Below, in pieces: positions 34,342 to 43,660 of a stretch of DNA of 64,000 nucleotides. The notes beneath the pieces were generated by a model. The model made no database searches. It was given only the letters and a program-made list of their open reading frames with translations, and was not told where the DNA came from. Position numbers and translations under genes: made by a program. The stretch comes from Prevotella sp. oral taxon 376. Lineage in GTDB: Bacteria; Bacteroidota; Bacteroidia; Bacteroidales; Bacteroidaceae. The stretch covers positions 558,001-622,000 of the forward strand of contig NZ_PYXG01000001.1 of assembly GCF_003043945.1 (NCBI RefSeq), written 5' to 3'. Every line of letters starts with the position of its first letter. The first letter of the stretch is position 1.

Positions 34342-36429
34342 CTATAGATGGATGCTCATGCCCGCCATGATCCAGCGTCCCGGCTGCTTCAGGCGGCCGA
34401 AGTCGGCATATCGGTGCCCTGTGAGGTTGTTGGCCTCGAGATAGAGGGTGTAGCGGGGGGCTGTCCATGTGAGCTTGGCATCGAGCACGCTGTAGGGCGA
34501 ATAGCGGTTCAGGATATTCTTCCGGGTGGTCTCGTCGAAATCTATGGCATATTGTCCGTTGCGCTTCTGGAAACGATAGTTGAAGTTCAGGCCGAGGGCG
34601 CGCCACACCTGCGTCTGTAAGTTGGCCACGAATTTGTGGCGCAGATACTCCAGCACATATTGGCTCGTGATGCCCTCATAGCGCTTCTGGTCCTGATTCA
34701 GGTAGGTATAGGCCATGTTCAGGGATTTCAGGAAGCGTTGCGAGGGCAGCCGCCGACTGAGGTCGAGGCGCACATCGGCCTGCAGGCCCACGGCGTTTAT
34801 CTGCCCGAAGTTGGTCGTCGTGAGTTCCTGCGACACCGCTTTCTCGTTGATGATCCAGTCGATGAGGTTGCGGTAGTGGTTGAAGAAGGCGTTTACCTGT
34901 GTCCTGATGCCCGGCGCGCCATGTACGATGCCGATTTCTACGGCTGCGAGTTCTTCGGGTCTGAGGTGCTTGTTGGCGTTGTATCCCTTGGAATTATAAT
35001 AGAGTTCGGTAACCGACGGCATGCGGAGCGACGCATTGTATGAGGCGTACACCTTCCACCGCTCGCTGAGGCGATAGCTGGCGTCGATGCCAGGATAGAA
35101 GCGCGTCCCTGCGTCCGACCAGCTGTTCTTCACCGCCGTAAGGCCCATGGAGATCGTGAAAGCCTTGAGGAGAATATTGTGTTCGAGCGTCAGCTGGATG
35201 TTTGTGCGGTTGATGCCGTGGGTATAGGCGCGTTCGGTGCCGTGTATGGGTTTCGGGTGGTCGAGCGGCTCACCGAGGTTTCCGCTCACGAGGTCTTCCT
35301 CGCGTATCTCTGCCGACAAGGCCGTGCGGTGTTGGCTCGACCAGTCGTACCAGCTGTTGATGCCCGCCCCGAACACATTTGTGCGGTGATAGTTGAAGGG
35401 ATAGGCGTCGGGGTTGTCATGGAAGAGCTCAAACCGGTCGGTATAGTGGTTCCAGTAGAGCTGTGGCCGCAGGTGCAGCCGCCCGTGCTTGTTGCTGCCT
35501 TGCAGGGCGGCGTAGGTCTTGGTGGTGCGCTCATACTGCTCGTCGGAGTAGCTGCTGTAGAAGGTGTTGCTGCCGAAGCTTCTCGTGCTGATGCCTGCCT
35601 GCCAACGGATGTTGAAGTCGGCATGATCGTAGCGTCCCTGATAAAAAGCCTTCCCGCCATTGTAGTCCATGTTCAGGTGCCCTTTCTGGCTGCGGCTGTA
35701 GCCGTCGCTGCGGGTATAGGTGCCCGAGAGGGAGTGGCTCCATCGGTGGCGGTCGGCATACTTGGCGCGTGCCGTGGCCGAGAGATAGCCGTAGCTTCCC
35801 CCCTCCACGCCGGCCTGCAGCCCCGTGTTGTCGTAGCCCCGGGTGATGATGTTTACCGCCCCGAGCATCGACGAGGTGCCGTAGACGCGCGCGGCCGGAC
35901 CTTCCAGCACTTCTATGCGCTGGATGTCGGAAAGGCTGCAAGGGAAGTCGAAGGCGTTATGCCCAGTCTGCGGGTCGTTGATGTTGACTCCGTTCAGAAG
36001 GATTGTGATTTGCTCGTAGTTGCCGCCGCGGATGCCGATGTCGGTCTGTGCTCCCACGGGACCTCGCTGCCTGACATCCACTCCGGCTATATACTTGAGC
36101 AAATCGTTGATACTTTGCGCTGGCGCAGCGGCAATTTCCTTCTGCGACAGCACGGTTACCATTCTCGCTTGCCGGGTAGAGCCCAGCGGCGCTCGTGAAG
36201 CCGTAATGCTTACCTCGTCCAATTCGTGCTCCTGATGCAGCAGGGTGCTGTCTGCATCGGCCTTCTCCATCCGGGTGCTGATGCCCTCGGCCTTGGCGTG
36301 GGAGAGCGTGGAGACGCTCAGGATGCCGATCAGCACTTCCCTGCCAAGGGCAGCGAAGAGCGAATAGCCTTTGTTGGAGAAGCGCTTGAAGACGATGGTC
36401 GAGCGCTTGTTAAACCGTACTTTGTTCAT
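34342..36429 (-). CDS. TonB-dependent receptor, BtuB/CirA-like
   Basis: A 695-residue outer-membrane receptor. The long N terminus (KRFSNKGYSLFAALGREVLI) is a form common in Bacteroidales TonB receptors. The plug domain follows a TonB box-like VSITASRAP, with DLLKYIAGVDVRQRGPVGAQ and the IQRIEVLEGPAARVYGT block, then a 22-strand-type barrel ending with a Leu (MAGMSIHL). The substrate cannot be read from sequence; no cobalamin riboswitch precedes it. It has its own promoter at 36438-36468. Confidence 0.85.
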   Translation of the reverse strand: MNKVRFNKRSTIVFKRFSNKGYSLFAALGREVLIGILSVSTLSHAKAEGISTRMEKADADSTLLHQEHELDEVSITASRAPLGSTRQARMVTVLSQKEIAAAPAQSINDLLKYIAGVDVRQRGPVGAQTDIGIRGGNYEQITILLNGVNINDPQTGHNAFDFPCSLSDIQRIEVLEGPAARVYGTSSMLGAVNIITRGYDNTGLQAGVEGGSYGYLSATARAKYADRHRWSHSLSGTYTRSDGYSRSQKGHLNMDYNGGKAFYQGRYDHADFNIRWQAGISTRSFGSNTFYSSYSDEQYERTTKTYAALQGSNKHGRLHLRPQLYWNHYTDRFELFHDNPDAYPFNYHRTNVFGAGINSWYDWSSQHRTALSAEIREEDLVSGNLGEPLDHPKPIHGTERAYTHGINRTNIQLTLEHNILLKAFTISMGLTAVKNSWSDAGTRFYPGIDASYRLSERWKVYASYNASLRMPSVTELYYNSKGYNANKHLRPEELAAVEIGIVHGAPGIRTQVNAFFNHYRNLIDWIINEKAVSQELTTTNFGQINAVGLQADVRLDLSRRLPSQRFLKSLNMAYTYLNQDQKRYEGITSQYVLEYLRHKFVANLQTQVWRALGLNFNYRFQKRNGQYAIDFDETTRKNILNRYSPYSVLDAKLTWTAPRYTLYLEANNLTGHRYADFGRLKQPGRWIMAGMSIHL

Positions 36430-36437
36430 AACGGGTG

Positions 36438-36468
36438 CAAAGGTACGAAAAAAATATGAATCCGCAAG
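36438..36468 (-). promoter_or_regulatory. Promoter of the BtuB-like receptor
   Basis: On the minus strand: CTTG, 19-base spacer, TACCTTTG. The transcript would begin only a few bases before the ATG at 36429, giving a very short leader. Confidence 0.78.
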
Positions 36469-36478
36469 GGGATGACTC

Positions 36479-38272
36479 TTATCGGATGCTCACATTGTCG
36501 ACGAGGTAGAGCGACGGCCTCATCGGTTCGTCGCATCCCGGGAGTGGGGGAGCCGGGTCTTGGTTGGGGGTCTGCCGGTTGGGCAACTCCCGATATTCGC
36601 CCGTGCGGAGGCTAAGTCGTTCCACCTCTTTCACGGCATGCAGGATAGGATAGGTCCTGCCTTCGAAGCGCAGCAGGCCGTTGTCGAAGGTGAAGGCAAG
36701 GTGCCTCACGATGCCCGGTTGATAGTGGCCGATGACCTCGCCGCAGGAGCGTATCTCGCCATTCTGCAGCCGGAGGCTCACGGCACGGGTGCCGTGGCGG
36801 TCGGTGAGGTCGATTTCAAAGGGATCGGCATTCTCTTTTTCCACCTTCAGGTCGAGGTTTACGGCAACCTTTTTTGCCGTCTCGAAGACACGGATGGCAC
36901 GCGCGTAGTCGTAGCGGTCGGAATCGGAAAGGCAGAGCCGGTGTGCCTTGTCTATCCGCACTTGGCACCAGGTGGGGCGGTAGATGTTCCAGTGAGGGAT
37001 GGTGGCGTCCGGTTTTATGTCGTCGAAATTGTCCTTCACCGGGCCTTGCCAAGTGGTCTTCACGGGCACGGGCACACGGCTCACCCAGATATCCTCCTTG
37101 TTCACGCTGTAAGTGAGCCACATGTCCTGTCCCTCGGGTTGCTGTTCGCCCTCGGTGATGCCGCGCACATAGCAGGGACCGAAATCTTTGTTCTCGCCCA
37201 TGAAACGGCGCGGGGGCACCTCGCCGTGCACCACGCCGAGAGAGTCGAAGATGATGCCGTCGTCGCCGGTAATGACGATGAGCGGATAGCGGTAGGGCTG
37301 CGTTTCGATGGGGTTGTAGCAGAGGGCATAACGGCCGTCGCCCGTGCGTTGCCCCCACTGTTTCCCTCCGGCCATGATGAGCGACGGGCAGCGCACGGGC
37401 GCGGTCCAGCTACGCCCCTCATCGTCCGACAATGCGGCATACGACCATTTCCAGAGTGCCACCACTTGGCCGTCGCGGCGGTGGTAATATGAGGTGGCCT
37501 GCACGGTGTTGATGGAGTCCTTGAGGCTGTAGAAGCCGTCGAGACCCCGGTCTTCGTCAATCCATTGCAGGGTCTTGAGCCTGTCGGCGAGGAGCGATTC
37601 CACGGCCTCGCGGAATCCCTTGTCCTTCGACCGGGTGTAGAAGGGATACGCCGTGTTGCCCTCGTTCCAGCCGGCATGCGACGAATAGCGAACGAAGTAG
37701 ATGGGGCCGAGCGTACCGTCCTTGTGCACCTCGCGTGCCATCCTCCCGATGCCGCCCTCCTTGAAAGGGTCGTAGGCATGTCCCTGGAAGGCCAGGATGA
37801 GCAGTCGGCCGTTGGGGGCGGTATAGAATCCCATGCGCTGATGCTGGATGTAGCCGTAGTAGGGCTTGGGAATCGTTACTCCCTCGGGGGCCTTGTATTG
37901 CGGAAAGGCTATGCGGGGCTTGTTCCAGTGGCGGCCATCCTTCGACATGACATAATAGGTCTGCCCGGGAGGTTGCTGCTCGTCGACGGGATTGGAGAGA
38001 TATTCGAGGAAGAACGAGCCGTTCCAGTAGGTCAGGTTGGGGGCATGGTTGTAGGTCCATCCGTAGCCGTCGGCCCTCTCGGGGTGCGTGCGGTTGGCGC
38101 GCATTACCTGTATGTTTTCCGTGCCGATGGCATAGCGGAAGCCGCCTTCGTGAAGGCGTGGGTTGCAGATTTCGCCTCCCACATAGGCCACGGGCTCCTG
38201 TCCCGTGCCCGTTTGGGCGTGCCCGTTACCTGCGGCGAGCAGGGCGAGCGAGAGTGTCAGCATCTTTTTCAT
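36479..38272 (-). CDS. Secreted sialidase/BNR-fold protein
   Basis: A 597-residue protein with a signal peptide (MKKMLTLSLALLAAGNGHAQ) and at least two Asp-box motifs (SKDGRHW and SDDEGRSW), which mark a six-bladed sialidase-like propeller. The C-terminal part looks like a beta-sandwich. This fold serves several glycoside hydrolases and lyases besides sialidases, so the substrate is open. The start at 38272 was preferred because it begins the signal peptide. A TATCTTTG -7 box lies just upstream on the minus strand. Confidence 0.68.
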   Translation of the reverse strand: MKKMLTLSLALLAAGNGHAQTGTGQEPVAYVGGEICNPRLHEGGFRYAIGTENIQVMRANRTHPERADGYGWTYNHAPNLTYWNGSFFLEYLSNPVDEQQPPGQTYYVMSKDGRHWNKPRIAFPQYKAPEGVTIPKPYYGYIQHQRMGFYTAPNGRLLILAFQGHAYDPFKEGGIGRMAREVHKDGTLGPIYFVRYSSHAGWNEGNTAYPFYTRSKDKGFREAVESLLADRLKTLQWIDEDRGLDGFYSLKDSINTVQATSYYHRRDGQVVALWKWSYAALSDDEGRSWTAPVRCPSLIMAGGKQWGQRTGDGRYALCYNPIETQPYRYPLIVITGDDGIIFDSLGVVHGEVPPRRFMGENKDFGPCYVRGITEGEQQPEGQDMWLTYSVNKEDIWVSRVPVPVKTTWQGPVKDNFDDIKPDATIPHWNIYRPTWCQVRIDKAHRLCLSDSDRYDYARAIRVFETAKKVAVNLDLKVEKENADPFEIDLTDRHGTRAVSLRLQNGEIRSCGEVIGHYQPGIVRHLAFTFDNGLLRFEGRTYPILHAVKEVERLSLRTGEYRELPNRQTPNQDPAPPLPGCDEPMRPSLYLVDNVSIR

Positions 38273-38384
38273 GTCGGTTGGGGTGTTAGGTTTCTGCCGC
38301 AAAGATAGCAAAAAGAATTGAGAAAGCGGCACACCTGTGAGCAGAAGATTTCAGAAGGTGGACTTGCGGGCGGCATGTCGTTGG

Positions 38385-38447
38385 GTTACAAGCGGCTTGT
38401 AATCGTGTTACACACAGCTTGTAATCGGATTACACACGGCTTGTAAC
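38385..38447. repeat. Three 22-bp tandem repeats
   Basis: GCTTGT recurs exactly every 22 bases (38395, 38417, 38439) within units like GGCTTGTAATCGTGTTACACA. The first unit forms a palindrome TTACAAGC-G-GCTTGTAA. The copies lie between the permease gene and the sialidase-fold gene. Too short for CRISPR; perhaps regulator sites or a dispersed intergenic repeat. Confidence 0.75.
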
Positions 38448-38495
38448 ATGACTCCTGACGAATTCCGATTGGAGGGGGAGCGGCGCCCCGTGGGG

Positions 38496-39113
38496 CTATG
38501 GGGTGCCGCGACGGGACATTTCCGCTTCCCGCCCGAGCATCATCCCACGCCACTTGAGGTAGCCCGCCACGGCGATGACCACATAGAGGGCGTAGAGCGA
38601 GGCTTTGAAGGGGATGTCTTTGTAGAAGTAGAGGGCGCTGGTTACGATGTCCACGACGATCCAGATGAGCCATTGCTCCAGGTATTTGCGTGCCAGCGCC
38701 CAGATGCCCACGAAGCTCAGGGCCGTGGTGAAGGCGTCGGCCATGGGCACCGTGGAGCCTATCTGCGTGAGCCAGTACCACAGGAGACCCCAAGCTGCCA
38801 TGGTGAAGAGTGCCCATGGCAGGATGAGGCGCGGCTTGAAGTGGCTCACGGGCAGTTCCTCCCCCTCCTCTTGGGCGTGCTTCCGCCCGAATTTCCAGGT
38901 GGCGAAGCCGTACACGGTCATGGCGATGTAATAGAATTCCATGGCGCAGTCGGCGTAGAGCCCGTGCTGGTAATAGAGCACGATGTCCATCGCCTGCATC
39001 ACGAAGCCCACCAGCCAGAGCCATATCGAGGCCTTGTATTCCAGCAGGATGTAGGCCAGGCCGAGCAGGGTGGTCGTGATGTCGAGCCAGTGGAGGGAGA
39101 GGAATTCCGTCAT
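38496..39113 (-). CDS. pnuT: PnuC-family permease, probable thiamine transporter (PnuT)
   Basis: A 205-residue PnuC-fold membrane protein with seven or so membrane helices. PnuC imports nicotinamide riboside, but copies behind a TPP riboswitch are assigned as thiamine transporters (PnuT). Here it lies seven bases after a TonB receptor gene that is controlled by a TPP riboswitch, so thiamine is the likely substrate. Confidence 0.82.
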   Translation of the reverse strand: MTEFLSLHWLDITTTLLGLAYILLEYKASIWLWLVGFVMQAMDIVLYYQHGLYADCAMEFYYIAMTVYGFATWKFGRKHAQEEGEELPVSHFKPRLILPWALFTMAAWGLLWYWLTQIGSTVPMADAFTTALSFVGIWALARKYLEQWLIWIVVDIVTSALYFYKDIPFKASLYALYVVIAVAGYLKWRGMMLGREAEMSRRGTP

Positions 39114-39120
39114 GAAAGGC

Positions 39121-41478
39121 TTAGAATTTCAGCGTGAGGTTTGTCATGCAGGTGAATCCCGCCATGGGGATGAAACCTATCTGATAGTAACGGTTGTCGG
39201 GGGTGTAGTTGTTTTTCGCGCTGACGGCGCTGTACACCCATCCGCTGGCGGCATAGCGCCGGCCGAAGAGGTTGTTCAGGTCCAGTCCCAGCGCCACCTC
39301 CTTGATGCCGAGCGTGCGGCGCGTGCTCTTGGCGGTGTAGCCCAAGTGGAGGTTGCTCTGCGAGAAGCTGGGCAGCGAGCGCAGCTTGTCGGCGGTGTTG
39401 TCGAGATACTGCCGGCTCACGAAATTGGTGTGCCACACGGCCTGGAAGCCCTTGTGGTGGAGGTCGATCACGCCATTGAGGAGAGTCGATGGCGAGAAGG
39501 CGAGGGTGGAGTTGTCGTAGTGCGCCTTGACGGGGGCTCCGTCCCAGTTTTCAATATATTCCGTGAAGTCTCTCACCTTGTTGCGGCTCAAGGCCGCGTT
39601 GCCTTCCAGCGTGAGCCACGCGGCCGGACTCCAGCCTGCTGAGAGCTCCACTCCCATGCGGAAGCTCCTGTCGATGTTGGTGGTCAGGTTCTCGCCGATG
39701 TCGCTCTTCATGCCCGTCTGCACGAACTGGTCCCGATACTTCATATAGTACAGGTTGAGGCCTACGGTCCAGTTGCTGCCCGTGTAGTCGTAGCCCAACT
39801 CAAAGTCGAGCAGGTGCTCGGCGCCGGGGGCGGGATAGTTGCCGTTGTCGGTGAAGTTGTTGCGCTCCGGCTCGCGGCTGGCATAGGCGGCAGAGGCATA
39901 GGCCTTGTGGGCGCCACTGTGGAAGGTGATTCCGGCCTTGGGGTTGAGGAAGTGGTAGTGGGCATTGATGTCGAGGGCTTGGTTGCGGTAGGTTCCGTCG
40001 GATTGATTGATGAACTTATCGTTGATGCCCCAGGTCTTGTAGGCCACATATCGGTATTGTACATCGGCGAAGAGGTCGAGGAGTTCTCCTGCGTGGAGCG
40101 TGCCCTTGACGAAGGCTGAATAGTCATCCTTGCGCGCATCGGAATCGTAGTATTGTTTTCCGGTGAAGTTCTGTGTCTGCCCCTTGTCCTTCACATAGGT
40201 GAGATAGCCGAAGTGGCTGCCGCGGAACTGCTGGAGGTTGACGCCACCGAGCACTTCCATGAGCTTGTCGCTGTAGTTGAGGTTGTAGACCAGCCCGTAG
40301 GTGTGCTGCGCCAATCCTTTCCTGCGCACGAAGTCGCCGCGCTTGATTTTGTTACCGGCGGCGTCGGTGGCCGTAAGTCCGAACTTGGAGAACTTGTTGT
40401 TGGGGCGGAACTCGTTGTAGTAGCCGTAGCCGTAGGTGTAGTGCAGGGCGGCGTTGTGCGTCCAGTGGGTGCCTGGTCGCCAGACGACGGAGAGGATGTT
40501 GTGGTTCTGATAGAAGTTGTCGGTGGTCTTCTTCCAGAGCGACCCGTCCTGCATGGCGTAGCGATGGGTGATGAAGTTTCCCCTTGCGTCCTGCGAGAAG
40601 CGCCAATGGCTTTCGTCGAAGACGATGCCCTCGTAGAGCGGGTTGAAGCGTCCCAGTCCGTGGTGATACATATCCTGATAGGTGCGGATGGCGTCGCCCA
40701 TGAGCGTGGCGTCGTCGTTGCCCGCCGTTACTCCGTTCCATGCCTGGCCGGTCTTCTCGAAGTTGCCGATGTTTTTGTAGGCCAGCGTGAGGCGGTCGGC
40801 ATAGTAGGTGAGGCCGCCGAAATAAGAGCCCGAGCGACCGTCGGTGCCGTGCAGGAATCCGTCGGTGGCCGTCTCGTGGTAGGCACCGTTGAGAATCCAG
40901 TGGCTGCCGAGCATGCCCGACGAGAAGTTGAATCCGATGTTATAGGTGTTGTAGGAGCCGTAGGAACCGGTAAGTTCGAGGCTCGGCACCTGCGAGGGAG
41001 CCGCCGTGGCGAGGGAGATGGAACCTCCGAAGGCTCCGTCGCCATTGGTGGAAGCCCCCACGCCACGCTGGATCTGGACGCTGCCGAGCAGGGCGGCGTA
41101 GGAGTTCATGTTGGCCCAGAACACGGTCTGGTCTTCCGGCGAGTTGAGGGCCACGCCGTCGAGGGTAACATTGACGCGCGAGCCCGCCGCCCCACGGATG
41201 CGCATATAGGTGGTTCCCGTGCCCATGCCGTTCTCGCTCCATGCCAGGATACCCGGCGTGCGGGCGAAGAGGAAGGGCAGCTCCTGTCCCGACTTACCGA
41301 ACTGCCGCAGTTCGGCTTTCTTGATGTTGGCCACCGCGAAGGGCGCGTTTTTCTGCACGCGCACGCCCTTGACCACTACTTCCTGAATCTCCTCATGCAG
41401 CAGAGAGTCTTTCGGAGCCTGTGCACTTGTTGTTGCCACGCCTACCAGCGCGGTCGCCAAGATAAAAAGTTTCTTCAT
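39121..41478 (-). CDS. TonB-dependent receptor for thiamine
   Basis: A 785-residue outer-membrane receptor with a signal peptide (1-19, ending TSAQ), a plug domain (VVKGVRVQKNAPFAVANIKK, then VNVTLDGVALNSPEDQTVFW) and a long barrel ending in Phe (TCMTNLTLKF). The TPP riboswitch in its leader and the PnuT-like permease after it define it as an OMP_thi-type receptor: thiamine across the outer membrane, then the permease across the inner one. Confidence 0.85.
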   Translation of the reverse strand: MKKLFILATALVGVATTSAQAPKDSLLHEEIQEVVVKGVRVQKNAPFAVANIKKAELRQFGKSGQELPFLFARTPGILAWSENGMGTGTTYMRIRGAAGSRVNVTLDGVALNSPEDQTVFWANMNSYAALLGSVQIQRGVGASTNGDGAFGGSISLATAAPSQVPSLELTGSYGSYNTYNIGFNFSSGMLGSHWILNGAYHETATDGFLHGTDGRSGSYFGGLTYYADRLTLAYKNIGNFEKTGQAWNGVTAGNDDATLMGDAIRTYQDMYHHGLGRFNPLYEGIVFDESHWRFSQDARGNFITHRYAMQDGSLWKKTTDNFYQNHNILSVVWRPGTHWTHNAALHYTYGYGYYNEFRPNNKFSKFGLTATDAAGNKIKRGDFVRRKGLAQHTYGLVYNLNYSDKLMEVLGGVNLQQFRGSHFGYLTYVKDKGQTQNFTGKQYYDSDARKDDYSAFVKGTLHAGELLDLFADVQYRYVAYKTWGINDKFINQSDGTYRNQALDINAHYHFLNPKAGITFHSGAHKAYASAAYASREPERNNFTDNGNYPAPGAEHLLDFELGYDYTGSNWTVGLNLYYMKYRDQFVQTGMKSDIGENLTTNIDRSFRMGVELSAGWSPAAWLTLEGNAALSRNKVRDFTEYIENWDGAPVKAHYDNSTLAFSPSTLLNGVIDLHHKGFQAVWHTNFVSRQYLDNTADKLRSLPSFSQSNLHLGYTAKSTRRTLGIKEVALGLDLNNLFGRRYAASGWVYSAVSAKNNYTPDNRYYQIGFIPMAGFTCMTNLTLKF

Positions 41479-41526
41479 CTTTGAATCTTATAAATTAAGT
41501 AATTAATGTATAAGGGATGTTTCATA

Positions 41527-41605
41527 GACCTACCTACGCCAGCATTACCTGGATCAGGTTATCGGGTATATTCTCAGCTCCGCCAATCGTGCGGGCACCC
41601 CTTAA
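41527..41605 (-). ncRNA. TPP riboswitch (THI element)
   Basis: On the minus strand the conserved THI-box parts occur in order: GGGGTGCCC, GCTGAGA (CTGAGA at 41572-41577), ACCC, AACCTGATCCAGGTAATG and CTGGCGTAGGTAG. They bind thiamine pyrophosphate and shut off the receptor/permease operon when thiamine is plentiful. An extra hairpin ACAGGC/GGCCTGT lies between the promoter and the aptamer. Confidence 0.95.
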
Positions 41606-41627
41606 CAGGCCATTTGCCTGTCGACTG

Positions 41628-41659
41628 CAAAGGTACGAATAAAAAAGAGAACCTGCAAG
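41628..41659 (-). promoter_or_regulatory. Promoter of the thiamine uptake operon
   Basis: On the minus strand: CTTG, 20-base spacer, TACCTTTG, placed directly upstream of the TPP riboswitch. Confidence 0.78.
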
Positions 41660-41768
41660 GGTTATGGGGTGAAAACTTTCCCTCGCCCTTCTTTTCGGAG
41701 GACGAGGGAAGTCTGTGGTTCCGGATTTTCCGTTGTTCTTCTTCTCGGGGGAAAGTTTCTGGTGTGTC

Positions 41769-42581
41769 TTATTTCTTTCCGTAGAGTATGCCCAGGCCTG
41801 TGAGCATGCCGGGCATCCGCATGAGTTGTGGCAGGGGGATTGTTTTTTCCGTGTTCGCCACAAAATATATCTTGCTGATTCCGTCAGCCTTCAGGCGTTC
41901 TACGATTCCATTGAAATCTTTGTAGATGTGTTTGTTTGAGAAGAGGTCGTGCAGGGCAAACGCGCCGCCTTTCTTCAATACGCGCAGGGTTTCTCGGATG
42001 AGGGCTTCCTTGTTGGGATTGTTGCGCACCTCGTGGTAGACGAAGTTGCTCACCACGGCGTCAAAGGTCTCGTCTCCGAATTCCAGCCGACTGGCATCTC
42101 CCTTCCTGAACGAGCATCTGTCGCTCACTCCCTTTATCTCGGCATTGCGCACGCACATCTTCTGATCGTAGTCCCATAGGGCTCCCCAGTAGTCGATGCC
42201 TGTGCATTCGGCCTCCGTGAAGGCCTTTGCGCAGCGGATGGTGAGCGCACCGGATCCACATCCCACATCTAGCAACTTACCTTTGCCGTCCCATGCCAGA
42301 CAGTCTAAGACATACTGATGCACCTTGCCCATGAGTCCGCCGTGTTTGAAGCTGAAGGCGCGGCGCACATAGGTCATGTAACCGAAGAAAAAGGTAATGA
42401 CAAGAAAGAGAAGGGTGGTGAGTGCCTTCAGCAGGTTGCTCTCGCTATAGAGCATCGTGAGGATGAAGATGATAAAGGCGACGATGGTTAGCGAGAGGAG
42501 GATGCCTACCAACTTTACGGGTATCCAGTTGCCGTATTCTGGCTCGCATCCGTTTCTTTTCTGAATGATTGATTCTGTCAT
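41769..42581 (-). CDS. Membrane-anchored SAM-dependent methyltransferase
   Basis: A 270-residue protein with two N-terminal membrane helices (about 24-46 and 50-70) followed by a class I methyltransferase domain: motif I LLDVGCGSGALT, then GDASRLEFGDETFDAVVSNF. The membrane anchor points to a lipid or membrane-associated substrate, which is an inference. The ATG at 42581 (MTESIIQKRNG) was chosen over a start at 42638. The gap 41660-41768 holds a CCCTCG/CGAGGG hairpin that may end this gene's transcript. Confidence 0.78.
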   Translation of the reverse strand: MTESIIQKRNGCEPEYGNWIPVKLVGILLSLTIVAFIIFILTMLYSESNLLKALTTLLFLVITFFFGYMTYVRRAFSFKHGGLMGKVHQYVLDCLAWDGKGKLLDVGCGSGALTIRCAKAFTEAECTGIDYWGALWDYDQKMCVRNAEIKGVSDRCSFRKGDASRLEFGDETFDAVVSNFVYHEVRNNPNKEALIRETLRVLKKGGAFALHDLFSNKHIYKDFNGIVERLKADGISKIYFVANTEKTIPLPQLMRMPGMLTGLGILYGKK

Positions 42582-42657
42582 ACTGTAAATTGATCTGTTG
42601 TTTATGACAAAAGTAGCAAAAAGGCAGATGGTCCGCAATACTCAATAGTTGGTATTT

Positions 42658-43629
42658 TCAGTGTTTTTCGAGCAATTTCTCCACGAGACGGGGCAGCGCA
42701 TAGTCGGCAAGGTCGGAGAAGTCTATCCACTGATAACCTTCGGGCAGGTCGCTGTCTACGGCTTTTACCGCCATCATCCGGGCATAGATGGTCTGATGGG
42801 TAAGGATGTGCTTGACTTCGGTTTCCTCCTTGGGAAAAGGTTCTTCTTTCAGGATGGGTTCCCAAAGGCCTTGCCATATGTCATTGGAACCCCGACGACG
42901 AATGGCTGTTTGGCCGTTGTTTTGCAGTAGGAAATAGGTGAAGAAACGCTCGCGCCGCTTCAGCTTTTTCTCTTTCACGGGTAACTCTTCTATCTTTCCT
43001 GTGCGCAGGGCATAGCAGCTTTCCTGCAACGGACAGAGGAGACAGCGCGGCGACTGTGGCGTGCACTGCAGGGCTCCGAAATCCATCATGGCCTGATTCC
43101 ATGTCCCCGCCTTGTCGTGGGGCAGCAGTTCGTCGTCCAGTTGCTGAAATTCTTTCTTGCCACCCGTGCTGTTGATGGGTGTAGAAATGCCAAAATACCG
43201 ACTCAGCACACGGTAGACATTGCCGTCTACGGCAGCATGCGACAGGCCGAAAGCTATCGAGGCGATGGCCGAGGCAGTATAGTCGCCCACACCTTTCAGG
43301 GCACGGATGCCCTCATAAGTACGGGGAAAGCCCCCATTGGCAACTATCTGCCGGGCGGCGGCATGCAGGTTTCGGGCTCGTGAGTAGTAGCCCAGTCCCT
43401 GCCATTCCTTCAGGACTTCATCTTCGGTAGCGGCAGCCAGCAACTCCACGGTTGGCCATCGGCGCATGAAGCGGTGCCAGTAGTCGGTGCCCTGTGCGAT
43501 GCGCGTCTGCTGGAGGATGACCTCCGAGAGCCAGATGGCATATGGATCGCGGGTCTCCCGCCAAGGGAGGCTGCGCCCATTCTCCTCATACCAGCGAAGA
43601 ATTGCCAATTGGAAATTGCCGTTTGCCAT
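42658..43629 (-). CDS. mutY: A/G-specific adenine glycosylase MutY
   Basis: Removes adenine mispaired with 8-oxoguanine. The 323 residues carry the catalytic Glu in WLSEVILQQTR, the helix-hairpin-helix LKGVGDYTASAIAS, the catalytic Asp in AVDGNVYRV, and the iron-sulfur cluster cysteines with spacing C-x6-C-x2-C-x5-C (CTPQSPRCLLCPLQESC). The C-terminal MutT-like domain (RRRGSNDIWQGLWE) reads the 8-oxoG strand. The ATG at 43629 (MANGNFQ) fits the family; a start seven codons earlier is possible. Confidence 0.94.
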   Translation of the reverse strand: MANGNFQLAILRWYEENGRSLPWRETRDPYAIWLSEVILQQTRIAQGTDYWHRFMRRWPTVELLAAATEDEVLKEWQGLGYYSRARNLHAAARQIVANGGFPRTYEGIRALKGVGDYTASAIASIAFGLSHAAVDGNVYRVLSRYFGISTPINSTGGKKEFQQLDDELLPHDKAGTWNQAMMDFGALQCTPQSPRCLLCPLQESCYALRTGKIEELPVKEKKLKRRERFFTYFLLQNNGQTAIRRRGSNDIWQGLWEPILKEEPFPKEETEVKHILTHQTIYARMMAVKAVDSDLPEGYQWIDFSDLADYALPRLVEKLLEKH

Positions 43630-43660
43630 GTCGGGAAGATGGGACCTCACGCCTGTTTGC

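Noticed and set aside
35179..36198. A 339-codon rightward frame
   Set aside because: It is antisense to the BtuB-like receptor; no start signal or domain.
34342..36480. Cobalamin riboswitch control of the BtuB-like receptor
   Set aside because: The receptor's promoter leaves almost no leader, and no B12 box is seen, so the vitamin B12 assignment is not supported.
38385..38447. Possible CRISPR array
   Set aside because: Only three copies at a 22-base period without true spacers, and no cas genes nearby.
40153..41484. A 443-codon rightward frame
   Set aside because: It is antisense to the thiamine receptor gene, with a valine/glycine-rich composition typical of mirror frames.
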